A stretch of 64,000 nt of DNA. Origin: Rhizopus arrhizus. Lineage: Eukaryota; Mucoromycota; Mucoromycetes; Mucorales; Rhizopodaceae. The position numbers and the translations under genes are program-made. A model generated the notes under the pieces. That model had not been told where the DNA came from. It worked only from the letters and a program-made list of their open reading frames with translations, and did no database searches. The stretch covers positions 1,364,001 to 1,428,000 of the forward strand of contig JAKZZE010000008.1 in the NCBI GenBank assembly GCA_024220505.1, written 5' to 3'. Positions 48,845 to 60,471 of the stretch are shown piece after piece; position 1 is the stretch's first letter, and each line of letters opens with the position of its first letter.

Positions 48845-50558
48845 ATGTCTGAATTTATTGTTGAAGCTGCTACATCTAAAGGATACAAGCTCAAGCGTAA
48901 GAAAATTAGAGATCAGGCTTTGCGATACATAATGATTACTGATTATTTATTTGTTATTAGTTCAAACTGGTCTGTTTATCAACAACGAGTTTGTAAAGGG
49001 TTCTGGTACAATTGAGACTGTCAACCCTTCTACAGGCAAAGTAATTGCTACTGTTCAAGCTGGTAAGCAAATAAAAAAGACGCGACAATGAATGATCTAA
49101 TACTATTTGTAGCTGAGGCAAAGGACGTCGATGCTGCAGTAGAAGCTGCCGAAAAGGCCTTTTACGGTCCTTGGACGAAAATGAGTGCGTTTGAACGTGC
49201 TAATTTGATGCAAAAACTTGCTGAACTTATTGACCGTGACAACGAAGAACTCTCCCAAATCGAAACCCTTGATAATGGCAAGGGTATCACATTCTCTCGC
49301 CAGTTTGACTCCAAGCAAATATCCCAAACACTTCGCTATTTTTCTGGTTATGCCGATAAGATACACGGTAAAGTTATTGATACCGAAGGCTGTCTTTCTT
49401 ACACTCGTCACGAACCTCTTGGTGTCTGTGGTGCCATCATTCCTTGGAACTTTCCCTTGATGATGTTGGGTTGGAAACTTGGCCCTGCTCTTGCTACCGG
49501 TAATACAATCATTGTCAAGACCTCTGAAATGACCCCTCTCTCCGCTTTGAAGGTTGCTCAACTTGTTGTCGAGGCTGGTTTCCCTCCTGGTGTTATCAAC
49601 ATCATCACTGGTTACGGTGCTAAGGCTGGTGAGGCCCTATCTCGTCACATGAAGGTTTCCAAGATCGCATTCACTGGAAGCACCCTTGTAGGTCGCATGG
49701 TTATGAAGGCAGCCGCTGAAAGCAATCTCAAAAAAGTTACTCTCGAATTGGGTGGAAAATCTCCTAATATTATCTTTGATGATGCCGATTTAGATCAAGC
49801 TGTTAAATGGGCTCATAAGGGTATCTTCTTCAACCATGGCCAATGCTGCTGCGCTGGTAGTCGTATCTATGTTCAAGCTTCTATTTATGATGAATTCTTA
49901 AAGAAGTTCAAGGAATACACTAACAAGACCAAGTTGGGCGATCCTCATGAAGAGGACACTTTCCAAGGACCTCAAATTTCACAAGCACAATTTGACAGAA
50001 TTATGGGTTACATTGAAAGCGGAAAGAAAGAAGGCGCAACATGTTACCTGGGCGGAAAGCGTTGGGGAGATAAAGGGTATTATATTGAGCCCACTGTCTT
50101 TACAGATGTAAATCAAGACATGACAATTGTTAAAGAGGAAATCTTTGGCCCTGTAGTCACTGTTTCTAAGTTTAACGATGTTGAGGATGTTGTTCATATG
50201 GCCCTTGACACTGAATATGGTCTCGCTGCGGCTGTATTCACACAAAACACAGCTCGTGCTCTTGATATTTCAAACCGTCTTCAAGCTGGAACTGTTTGTA
50301 AGTATACTCTTGGTGTGTAGCGTATTTCTTTTTTAACTGACGTATTATAAAAGGGGTCAACTGTTATAATGAGTTGGATTACAACACACCTTTTGGTGGT
50401 TTCCGTCAAAGTGGTATTGGTCGTGAAAATGGTGAATATGCATTGGAGAATTATATTCAAGTAAGTTCATATTTCACTTTATATATTTGGTTTAGACAAT
50501 TAAAATTTCATCAAAATAGATCAAAACAGTCAAGATTAATATTAATCGTCAGCCTTGA
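48845..50558 (+). CDS. NAD(P)+-dependent aldehyde dehydrogenase
   Basis: Oxidises aldehydes to acids. 494 aa in five exons: 48845-48896, 48961-49062, 49113-50297, 50354-50460 and 50520-50558. Key motifs: GLFINNEFVKG, the PWNFPLMML nucleotide-binding loop, FTGSTLVGR, the general base in ELGGKSPNI, the catalytic cysteine in FNHGQCCCAGSR, EEIFGPVV and TPFGGFRQSGIGRENG. It groups by eye with cytosolic or mitochondrial ALDH1/2-type enzymes (yeast Ald4/5). No clear targeting presequence is present. Codon bias is moderate, suggesting good expression. The fourth exon is entered through an AAAG acceptor. Confidence 0.93.
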
Positions 50559-52447
50559 GCTTATTGTATCTAATTTTTAGTGTAATTATTTAATTGAACA
50601 GTAACGGCACTTAACCGGTTATAAAAAATATATAAAAAGAGTTTAAATTCGAGCCTTAAAGCGGAGCCTGTGTAACTTTTACTAAAGTTCATCCTTTGTG
50701 AAACTGATCAAATGTGATAGAGTTGTGACTTGAAAAATAAAACTTTAAACTCCGTCCCGAGGATGAAAAAGTATAAAAGGAGTGGAAAAGTAAGCAAATT
50801 GTTTTTTTCTTTAGTGACCGTACTCTACAGGATCTGTATGCAGTACATAACATTTCTACGTTTTCAAAACGAGATACAATTCCAAAGTTAGTCGATGATT
50901 GTTAGTAGCTCTTCTTTTGAGTGAAGTGTGGCATCAACTATCTCTCAGAGTGGTTGTTGTCAGTTGATGATCTCGCCTGTCTTTTATTCCAAGGACATGG
51001 CAGGGAAGACGCTACAAGTCTGATAACTTTTTTTAATTCAATTCAAATGAAAATAAAAAATTTTTTATAAAAAAAAGCCACCCGAACATGCATGAAGTTT
51101 TCTTGTCTTTTTCACTGTTGTCGATGTTAATAAATTCCAAATTAAGAATAATTGAAATGACTGAAAGTTGTGGCTTTTAAGGTGTGAGTGAATTAGAAAA
51201 TGCAAGAAAATTTTGGTATTACGATATAGCATAGCGATGTTATGGTACATGAATAAGAATAAAAATTATAAATTCAGTTTATTTTACATTGACGTGCGTG
51301 TGGATATTATATTATAATCATCACTTGTGTTTTCTTTTTGGTGTAGAGCTTCTAGTCGTGCCTCAAAAAAAAAAAAAGCTGATCACCAATCATATATCAT
51401 TGCTACCTAAAAAGCAGAGATGAATCATTGGAAAATGGGTGCATCAAGAAGTTGGTTGATTACATGCAGGCTGATTGATTGCTTTTATGCTACATTCAAT
51501 ATTGATAGGTTGTTTTTGATTCACTACTACTTATGACACACTTACTGTATCTAAATGGGCAGTAATTCATATGTTTATTGCTTTTCTCTTATATGCACAA
51601 ATTGTGAGCTGCCATACAACTTGATTTTATTCATGTGCTTTTTTTTTATTGGGATAAGATGACAAAAGGTCTTTATTAACAAAATGATCTGGATCATAAC
51701 ATCGAAAATATTGAAAACAATGATTTTTTGACCCCAAATAAAACAAGTTAGTAAAAAAGCAATGATCGCAGAAAGGGTTAACCCAAAAAGATTGGCAGTA
51801 TTTAATTGAGAAGACAAATGTGTGATTTCACTGACATATAAGCTGACAACATATTTAATATGTATTATGCTAACTGAAGCATATATAAAACACAAGAGGT
51901 TATAAATACCTGATGTCTATTTATGGTTGTATGTGATTCAATTGATCCTACTTACCAAACATGTAAATTTCTTTATGTTGTGTGAGGCTAATAATTCATT
52001 GCTTGATATCAGCATATTCGATTATTTTTTGAAGATTGTTATAAAACTTTAGCATTCTTGGGAACAAGAAAAAGACTTGAATTTTAATTCAAAGACATTA
52101 GAAAACCTTGAATAGCTAACCGATAAAGTCAGGCAAACATAACAAATCTATTGTGGGTTATTTCATGGTCTCGTTTTGATGCTTATAACAAAGAAGAATC
52201 TAATTAAAATCTAATAATAACATGACACGCATAATGTGAATTACAAATTAAGCTTTCCAGTTATAGAGGAGCATTGCATTATTAAAATCGAATAAAAAAT
52301 AATAACTGTAGATAAAACGATATCAAAGGCCAACTCAGTTTAGGAGAAAATTGAATTGGAGGGAGTCATTTTATAGTCTTAATAGAGGTGTTGGTACTTG
52401 TGTCAGAACCTTTATTCATCGAGAGAAATTTAAAGTCACAAATCGAG
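50559..52447. other. 1.9-kb gene-poor region
   Basis: AT-rich. A 106-aa minus-strand frame (51575-51895) has two hydrophobic segments (NLFGLTLSAIIAFLLTCFIW and FNIFDVMIQIILLIKTF) and could be a small membrane protein or a relic. No homologue is recalled and no flanking exons could be joined. Nothing else was recognised. Confidence 0.3.
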
Positions 52448-52486
52448 AGTTCCAGAAAGGCCTCTCCTTATAAACTTGGTACTTTT
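52448..52486 (+). promoter_or_regulatory. Heat-shock element and TATA box of STI1
   Basis: A perfect inverted pair TTCCAGAA (gTTCc-aGAAa) is at about 52451-52458, followed by TTATAAA at about 52469-52475, roughly 55 bases before the STI1 start codon. A further imperfect GAA block precedes it (GAACC near 52407). The arrangement fits Hsf1 control of a co-chaperone gene. Confidence 0.6.
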
Positions 52487-52527
52487 TGATTTTTCTCTTT
52501 CCTTCTTTTTAACACAAAACGTCATAT

Positions 52528-53808
52528 ATGTCTGAAGATAACAAACAGTTAGCTCTATCCGAGAAAGAACTCGGTAATCAAGCTTACAAGAAACGTGATT
52601 TTGAAACTGCTCTTGCTCATTACGACAAAGCTTATGAATTGGACAACACCAATATTACTTTCTTGACAAATAAAGCTGGTAAAGTTTTAAAATACGATTC
52701 TATTTAGGCAAAATAATATCATTAATGCATTATAATTTCTTTAGCTGTCATTTTTGAACAAGAAAAATACGAGGATTGTATTAAGGTGTGTGAAGATGCT
52801 ATTGAACGCGGTCGTGAATTGAGATGTGACTATAAATTAATTGCTAGGTAACAGAGAAAAAGAGAGGGAGATCACGGAATTAATTATCACTTTGCACAGA
52901 GCTCTTCAAAGAATTGGTAATGCTTACTCTAAACTAAATGACTTGGATAATGCTATTAAATATTATGGTAAATCACTGACTGAACATCGTACTCCTGAAA
53001 CACTTCAAAAGCTTCGTGATGCTGAAAAGCTCAAAAAAGAACAAGAAAAGGCTGCGTACTATAATCCTGAACTTGCTGATAAGGCAAGAGAGGAAGGTAA
53101 TGCTTTCTTTAAGGAAGCCAAATGGTAAGAGACATGTACTTTTTCTGAGCTTTTTCAGTATATTTAATGTTGTTTGCAGGCCCGAAGCTGTAGAAAGATA
53201 TACCGAATCCATTAAACGTAATGACAAGGATGCTAGACCCTATTCTAATCGTGCCGCTTGTTATTTGAAATTGATGGCTATTAACGAAGCTGAAAAGGAT
53301 GCTAACAGATGTATTGAGCTTGATCCTACATTTGGTAAGCAATTGTACCGTAGATTGGTTAAGATTTTAACATGTCTTTTCTACAAGTTCGTGGTTATAT
53401 ACGTAAAGCTGCTGCTCAGTTCGTCAAGAGAGAATACACCGAATCAATTGATACCCTCAAGTTAGCTCAGGAACACGATAAAGACGGAAAATGTAGCCGT
53501 GAAATTCAACAACAATTAGCAAAGGCTTATAGTGCCATGAATCCTGGAGCCAATGGAAATGAATCTCAGGAAGAGATTCTCAAGAGAGCAGCGCAAGATC
53601 CTGAAGTTCAAGTATGAAAAAAAAAATATGTATTTTTCAATTTCTAATTTTCTTTAAACTGTAGCGTATCCTTTCTGATCCCGTTATGCAACAGATTTTA
53701 CAACAAATGCAAGAAGATCCTAAAGCAGCTCAGGAACATTTAAAGAACCCTCAAGTGGCTTCAAATATTCGCAAATTGATGTCTGCCGGTATTCTTCGTA
53801 TGGCTTAA
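52528..53808 (+). CDS. STI1: STI1/HOP co-chaperone lacking the TPR1-DP1 half
   Basis: Adaptor that binds Hsp90 and Hsp70 through TPR domains. 333 aa in six exons: 52528-52678, 52745-52847, 52900-53124, 53180-53334, 53388-53611 and 53665-53808. Residues 1-~120 form TPR2A ([20 protein letters not shown]). Residues ~140-270 form TPR2B ([29 protein letters not shown]). The end is DP2 ([20 protein letters not shown]). Yeast and human proteins have an extra N-terminal TPR1-DP1; here the ATG sits directly behind a promoter with a heat-shock element, so TPR1 is truly absent. Nematode STI-1 is similarly short. The exon-5 acceptor is ACAAG. Confidence 0.92.
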
Positions 53809-53914
53809 TCCTTTTTTCTATTTCTTTTTTTGTATTCGTTAATTTCAATCCAACATTTCCCACATTCAATGAATAAATAAAAACAAAATTATGTGCATCT
53901 CTATTTATTTTTTA

Positions 53915-54526
53915 TTATATACTGTTTCGAACAAACGTGGAGCGAATCAAATACAATGCGCGCTCTCTTTTTTTGCCACCATTTGGGCTACATGATTTGG
54001 ACACTGCTCTGTCGGACGAGGATATTTGTCTGTCTGTATTATTTTGGTCGTGTTTTTTTGATGGCAGTTGTCGTAATTGTATTTTTTGCTGAATTCGAGA
54101 TATGAATGAGCGAATAAAAGATATAAGATGATGTGTTTTTTTTACATTTGGACAAGACGTATTATTTACAAGCTGTCTCTCTGTCTTATTTGGTTTTATT
54201 AAAGTTTTTGTTTGGATAGATTGTGCTGCAGTACGCTGCACAACGTGGGCAATTCTCGACTTTATTTTCCTTGGCTTGATGTTTTGGTTATTTTCTGAAG
54301 TATTACTGTAGACGGTGTAGATAATTGAATAAAACCAATAAATATGTGAATGCAGTAAGGCTGCAAGAAAGACAATCCAAATCATCAGAAATTTCTGAAG
54401 CTTTAAACTTGTTATCACATTGCTTTCTGCTCGTAATGTTGTAATATTCAATAGTATTTTGATATGGTTCATATTGTAACATGAAACATAAGAAACAAGA
54501 AAGAGAAAGAGATAGTAAAAAAGCAA
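53915..54526 (-). CDS. Hypothetical membrane-anchored protein
   Basis: An intact 203-aa single-exon frame convergent with STI1. The N-terminus MLFYYLFLFLVSYVSCY is signal-like and a second hydrophobic helix lies at residues ~46-72 (FLMIWIVFLAALLHSHIYWF). The rest is basic, Ser/Asn/Gln/Lys-rich and soluble (IKSRIAHVVQRTAAQSI, RSFISRIQQKIQLRQL). No family recognised. Length and residue composition argue weakly for a real gene. Confidence 0.4.
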   Translation of the reverse strand: MLFYYLFLFLVSYVSCYNMNHIKILLNITTLRAESNVITSLKLQKFLMIWIVFLAALLHSHIYWFYSIIYTVYSNTSENNQNIKPRKIKSRIAHVVQRTAAQSIQTKTLIKPNKTERQLVNNTSCPNVKKTHHLISFIRSFISRIQQKIQLRQLPSKKHDQNNTDRQISSSDRAVSKSCSPNGGKKRERALYLIRSTFVRNSI

Positions 54527-56628
54527 AAAGAAATATAATATGCAAAATCATAAGACAGGACTTATGTGACCTTTATGCATTCCTGTTCTATTATATATGT
54601 TTATATCTAATACAAAAAACTTGATTATTTTATGATTGTTTCAATTCTTGTAAATTCAAAAGTACCCACCAAGAACATGTCATCTTAATACATATACCAG
54701 CATTATATCAAAATAAATGCATAATAGAATGTATTAAAAGATTTCAACTTTGATAACTAGGATGAACGCAAGCCAACAAACAGATAATTCTTGTAAACAC
54801 ATTTGGTAAACTACAAAAATATTCTTAAGCAATAACGTATCCAAAATTAATTAATGGAATATCAGTATAGTCACCTGTGAATAGTAGATAAAATTGCTTG
54901 CAAGAAATAGCTTTTGAATATCATTCTCACAGATGATGGACCCTCTCCCATTTTGATTAAAGCTCTATTTCATGGTCCCAACCGTGACGACATTAAATGG
55001 CTGGCTTTATAAGTTTTTGTAACAATAACTGTTTGAACTTCATTAATAAATGTTTGTCATGATTTTTTAATCCTTTTCGTGACTAACAAGAGCAATCTAT
55101 TCTTCCCAAGCAGAGGATGAAGCGTCGATTGCTAATTGCAACGTTTTATTTAAACGAGGTAAAAGAGGATACTTTTCAGTGGATATTTCTCGCTATTTAT
55201 GTAATTGTTTCATACTGTAATAGTGGAGAGTGAGGGATAAGCAAAGCTGTATAGCTAGGAAAAGTAATGATTGTGGTCTGATTTTAATCTTCTTTGGTCA
55301 ATAACAAATTTTAGTTCCTGGAATTGTTCACTGATTCAATCCCTTACAGGAAAGTAACCATTAAACATACTATTTATTGATTGCATCTATCCGTTCAGCT
55401 TTATCCAACTTTGTAAGAGAAGGCCAATTGATATAGAATCAAGATGATGAGCAAAGTAGATTAAATTTAAACATCCTTTGTGGTTTAGAAAGTGGCACTT
55501 TGAAAGAAGGATAAATAAATCAGAAAGTAAAAATTATCCTAAATATTTGAATATTGCTTTATCAGCAAGTAGATCCTTTCAGAATTTTGCACCTTACATT
55601 ACTTTGACTTAAGGAAAAGTTTAGTGTTCCCAATCATACATATGAAAAGGATAAAGATATTATTTAAACTGCTAAAAATTAATTGCAAATCAACAAGAAT
55701 CTCAAATGCTATCAGGTTCTAGTCATCAAATTATTCAAAATAGTTACAGAGTAGTAGCTAGTAAAAACGTAAACTTTGATAACTCAATCAAGAGTGTGTC
55801 TACTTGTAGATAAAGTCGTATTTGTTGCATGTGGTTGATTTTCTTTCAACATTACTTGTAGGATCTTTCAGACTAAGCTGCCTGTGGTTATGACAGACAA
55901 TTAGTCATCGTATTCAGTTCAGATGCCATTTTCAAGGATGATGGCAATCACAGGAATCAATCTGAGATTCATACAGTCATCACAATTGTCAATGTTTACA
56001 TCTTACATGACTTAAAAGCTGAAACGTTTTCTCTTTTAATATGACGGGATCTCTGAGTCACGTTTTGTAGAACCCTGTTTCGCTTATCGTCTCGACAAAA
56101 GGGTAATAAATGAGTCGAATTCAAAAGAGTAAACAGTACAAATGTTGATAAATCGTTATTCTATGGCAAACAAATTTATCAAAATACATATTGTATAGAT
56201 TAGCTCACAAATAATTTTTGTCTTTCAATAAGACATATTTTGCTTTGTATCATTGAACAAAGACTACTTTTTTTTTTTTCCGGCTGGAAAAAAGCTTTGC
56301 AATAGGAAAAATTTCTTTTGTTTGCACAGAACTTTTAGTCCATCTTTTTTGTTATTTGTTTCACTAGTGTTATTATGTGTTGCCTTCATATACATTAATT
56401 ACGTATGAATGAATTTGTGTATCGGAATGTTCTCGCTCCATTGTTTTTATTCCGCAAGTCTTTATTATTTTTTTGTTATCAAAGGAATATATTAACCGAG
56501 AAATATAGAATGTTTGTTACACGATGATGTTGCCCGTGGGTCAAAAAGAAAAAGGATGTTTTTAATCATAATTCATAAATAAGAAAGGGAAGTGAGGATA
56601 TGAAGAAGGTATCAGTTCTTGAATGTGT
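54527..56628. other. 2.1-kb gene-poor region
   Basis: AT-rich DNA with no open frame above background, no repeat match within the window and no RNA gene that I could recognise. It contains the 3' flank of the Mga2-like gene at the right edge. Confidence 0.4.
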
Positions 56629-59173
56629 TTATGCATGGATGAAAAGAGTGTTTTGTTTCAGAAATATTTCTGGATATCCGTTATATTGAAAATAAAATAA
56701 GCCGATAGCAACTTTGGAAAAAGGAGTGGGGTAAGTAAAGATATAAACAAATCATATTTTATTTACCTATCATGACTGGTAACCAAAAAAGGTATAATCG
56801 ATGATCGTGTTTGAGTTCAACAAAGCCTAAGCCATCTATTTCCTTTGAAGGGCTGGTGTGTTGTTTGGTATCAATACTATGGTTCGTGCTACTTAAACTA
56901 TGAAACCGATGTGTAAGATGACTTTTTACACTAGATCTTCTTGACAATGGTCTCCTTGGAGTATAAAGGTCAACCACGTCCTTGATTTGGTTATTATCAG
57001 TCAAAGAAGCAGCGAGATAACCAAGTGTTGATTGAATGCTTGGGTTAGTGCCGGCCAGCAGCAAGGATTGGACGATTTCTACCGAATTTAATTGACAGGC
57101 AAAGTGAAGAGGAGTCATACCATTCCTATCTTGGGCATTTAAGAATTGGAGCCTATCTTGTGTTTCAGTAACAGAGCTTAAAAGTGTATCCACAAGTTCT
57201 TTGTTGCCAACTAAGGTAGCCAAATGTAGCAAGTTATGTTTATTTTCGTTTGTTTGGGATAAAGTTTGAAAGTCTAATAGATTTGTCTTCAAGATGTCAT
57301 GAATCATCTGTTGCTGCTGCTGCTTTTGCTGCTTTTGTTGCTGATGACAAAAATCTCCACGCACGATTTCCATGGCAATATGTTTTGCATTTTGTAATTT
57401 TCCAGTCATTTTCAGCCCAATCAATTGCAGTGCAAGTTCTAATAAGGCTTGATCACTTGCATCATAATAAGTAAATATGACAATATCTTGACCTTCAAGT
57501 ACAAGCGAATATTCTTTAAAAGATACTACCACAGGACCAGCATGGGTAGCGGGAGGTAGTAGACAGACCATCGAGTTTGGGTACACAGTTGTTATTGTAG
57601 CTGAGCGATCACCAAAGAGACAAGTCAAACCTTGATAGAAACCAGAACCTAAAAGTGTTACTTCAGTTCCACCATAAGTAGGTCCTTGAGCAGGCACGAT
57701 ACGATCCAATCGAGGAGGAGGTCGGGTTTGTGAAAGAGAAGTAAATAGAAGAGGTGAGTGATCATGAAGGTGATTGGATGGCAAATGCTCAGCAGTGTCA
57801 GATAATGTGGGAGGCGTGGGCAAAGCATCACTAAAAATAGGATCCCAGTGAGGTATGTTTATGTGGTCTTCCTGCTTTTCTGTAGTTGGGGGAGTTTGAA
57901 GTGGTGTAAGTTGGTTAAGATAGGAATCATTGGGAATTGAAATGGAATGCCTTTTATTAGGGATTGTAGGAATGGTATCATCTGATTCCCTTGAGCGTTT
58001 TTTCCCGTTAGAATAGTTTATTTTATTTTTTGGATTCTTGTGGTCGTCTGTAATCAAGATCGGAGGTGAAATACCAGTGGCAACCGTTTTGTCTTTATCA
58101 TCTTTTAAAGCAAAACAAATTCTGAATAAAATATGTTTAATATTCTTTCATGTACATTATTGACTTGTATACCTGAAGCCAACTTTCTCGTTATGATGAC
58201 GGCAATAGCATGTAATTCTAGAAGGTAAAGTAATCTCTCCAGTAGCAAAGTTAATTAAAGAATCAGAATTAAACAACAGAATCCTCTCTTTTTCTTTTTC
58301 AATATCTTGCTCCACAGCTTTCGATTTCCCATCTTTGATTCTTTCGGCCCTTTTTCTCTAATTTAAATATAAATCATGCTATTCTTAGTCTTTTTTTTTT
58401 TTTTTTTTTTTTTAACTTACCTCTCGTCGTACACAGCCTTCACACATCCGAACTGGTTGGTTGGTATCACTGCGTACCACTTTCGCTTCTAGATTTAATA
58501 TCTTTGATTCATCCGAAAATTCAACCATACTCGAAAGTGAGCTCTGGCGTGGCTTTTGCTCTGCTTTACGTATCTTTGACTTGACAAGCATGTTTTTACT
58601 GATCCTCACAAAGGACCACTGAGTGACTTTTTCTGCTTGTCTTGTTAATAATTGAATGCATAATTTTATCTGAGTTTCGACACGCGACTTGGCCCCTTCT
58701 TTGGGTACACCGAGCACTCGAATTTGAAACAGATTACTAGAAAAATATTAGTAATTCACTTTTTCCCTCTTTTATTGTGGCGTACCTATCCGTAATATTT
58801 TCGTCAAACAATCTATTATATGCAAATTTAGTAATAGATATCTGAGATAAAAAAAGGAAACTTACGATAATTCATTTTTCTATGAGTAACAAAAAGATTA
58901 ATGCACTATTCAAGCTCAAAAAAAAAATGTATCAAAACATACCATCACATTGATCTCATTTGACTTAAAAAAATGATCTTCATTTGGTAAAATAGGTGAA
59001 GAAGAAGTTGTATCTGTTGAATAGGATTCAAGTGTAGGTGAATTAGAAAAAAACTTATCAGAACCATATGATCCACACTCTGAAAACAGAGAGAAATAAT
59101 CTGTGTTGGTGTAAATCAGATTTTGTATTTCTGCGCCATTTTTTGGGTTTGTGGTTTCTGAATAGTGACACAT
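56629..59173 (-). CDS. MGA2: Mga2/Spt23-like ER-tethered transcription factor
   Basis: In yeast, such p120 precursors sit in the ER membrane, sense lipid saturation or oxygen, and are cut to p90 to activate OLE1. 741 aa in six exons: 58943-59173, 58786-58841, 58421-58736, 58173-58357, 56767-58121 and 56629-56711. Order: N-terminal Ser/Thr region; a DNA-binding-like region (LGVPKEGAKSRVETQIKLC, MCEGCVRRERKRAERIKDGK, SRITCYCRHHNEKVGFR, SPPILITDDHKNP); an IPT/TIG domain (IVPAQGPTYGGTEVTLLGSG); and ankyrin repeats (NLLHLATLVGN, GMTPLHFACQLNSVEIVQSL). The C-terminal helix is LYLFWLPVMIVAIGLFYF. That helix is split by the last intron (56712-56766). Confidence 0.9.
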
Positions 59174-59764
59174 CTTGTGAATAGTAATAAAGATAGAAAG
59201 AAGAAGAAAGAAGTGATGAAACAAGCTATTTATCTATAGATGGACTTCATTTGTGACTCAGGTTATTGCAACTGTGGGAAAATGAGGGCTAAATGATGGC
59301 TAAATGATAAAGGAATCCTCGTTTTGGACAATCCCCCTTCTTGGTCTGTTCGCGAAGGTTACACATTTAAAAAGTAAATAAATTTTATGAAATAGAAAAA
59401 AATAAAAAAGAAGTAAATTTTTCCATTTAAAATCATATATTTTCTATTCGATATAATCAACTAGCATTTACTCTTTATTGAAAAAGAAAATATTTCTGTC
59501 CATACAAAAAAAAAAGCAAGTACTTGCTGTTACTCCTTCAAGCCTTATAAAAAGTTGGCAACTTTATAACATTGACTTCAAACAAGAAAAAAGCTTGTTA
59601 CTATTAGGTTCTGGGAAATTTCGGAAAAATCCAGTAAATTATGGTACGATTACATAATAACAGGGTCTACTTATTCAGGGTTCAGCTAATAACTGGTATC
59701 AACAGCAACAAAAGAAAAAACTTTAGGTATTTACTGAAAACATCTAACAAGACTATGGTAATAA
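59174..59764. other. Intergenic, upstream of the Mga2-like gene
   Basis: 591 bases, AT-rich. It must contain the Mga2-like promoter and the 3' end of the PCL-type cyclin. No other feature was recognised. Confidence 0.45.
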
Positions 59765-60373
59765 TTACACAGGACGCAGTCGTTTTATTATATGAGAGAG
59801 ATGATTGTCACCCGAAATAGGTGCAGTACGTTTTCTTTTTGAACCTGCTACTAAAGCAGGAAGACAACAGGTTCCATGCTGTCCATAGAGTACTTGAATC
59901 CACTTTTTAAAAGCTGACTCACTCACATGAAGCTTGTAATCCATTAATTGTAAAAATACCCTTTCAATCTCATTCACTTCATTCACATTCAGCTTTGCCA
60001 TCTCTGCCCAAGACTTGTTTTTATATGATTTGTCGTTCAAGTATTTATATGCTACTATGAATGCTGCTAAAAACATCCTTCTTCCGCAGTGGATATATGG
60101 ATTTCTATCAGTGATTTTGCGTTGCTGTATGGTGCGTTGATGAGATGATATGTAATAGAGTGCTAATTGAAAAACCAAAAGGGTTGCTTTTGATCTTCTC
60201 AATATTTCATACACATAACCGTAAGTAGATATTATCTTGCAGTGACTTTTTGGTGTCCAAAGGGAGTCTATCATGACAACTGATTTCTGTATTAGCAAAT
60301 GTATTAATGTTTTTTGCTCCTTGTGCATGTGTTGTAATAATGAAAGATTATGATTGATGGGAATAGAAGGCAT
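59765..60373 (-). CDS. PCL-type (Pho85) cyclin
   Basis: Predicted partner of a Pho85/CDK5-like kinase. 202 aa if started at MPSIPINHN. An upstream in-frame ATG at 60469 would add a Phe-rich segment that looks like untranslated leader. The cyclin box is LVFQLALYYISSHQR, then CGRRMFLAAFIVAYKYLNDK, SWAEMAKLNVNEVNEIERVF and LQLMDYKLHVSESAFKKW, the Pcl1/2/5-Clg1 pattern. The short tail is basic (GSKRKRT). It is different from the Pho80-like cyclin at 12.4 kb. It lies 98 bases downstream of EMC6 on the same strand. Confidence 0.85.
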   Translation of the reverse strand: MPSIPINHNLSLLQHMHKEQKTLIHLLIQKSVVMIDSLWTPKSHCKIISTYGYVYEILRRSKATLLVFQLALYYISSHQRTIQQRKITDRNPYIHCGRRMFLAAFIVAYKYLNDKSYKNKSWAEMAKLNVNEVNEIERVFLQLMDYKLHVSESAFKKWIQVLYGQHGTCCLPALVAGSKRKRTAPISGDNHLSHIIKRLRPV

Positions 60374-60471
60374 GTATAAATAATCAAAAGAAAAAGAAAG
60401 AAAGAAAAAGAAAAGGTTTACTTTATAAATAGTTGAAGCCCTCTTTGTATTAAAAAAGTTGGACCACATTT

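Noticed and set aside
51575..51895. 106-aa minus-strand membrane-like frame as a confident gene
   Set aside because: Hydrophobic frames arise easily in AT-rich DNA; there is no homologue recalled and no joined exons. Mentioned only in the region note.
58860..58885. A 14-base micro-exon in the Mga2-like gene between exons 1 and 2
   Set aside because: Including it breaks phase; direct joining of 58943 to 58841 keeps the frame into a plausible ISITKFAYNRLF segment.
60374..60469. Upstream start (MWSNFFNTK) for the PCL-type cyclin
   Set aside because: The extra residues are Phe/Ser-rich from a homopurine/pyrimidine leader and are not cyclin-like; the MPSIPIN start is preferred.
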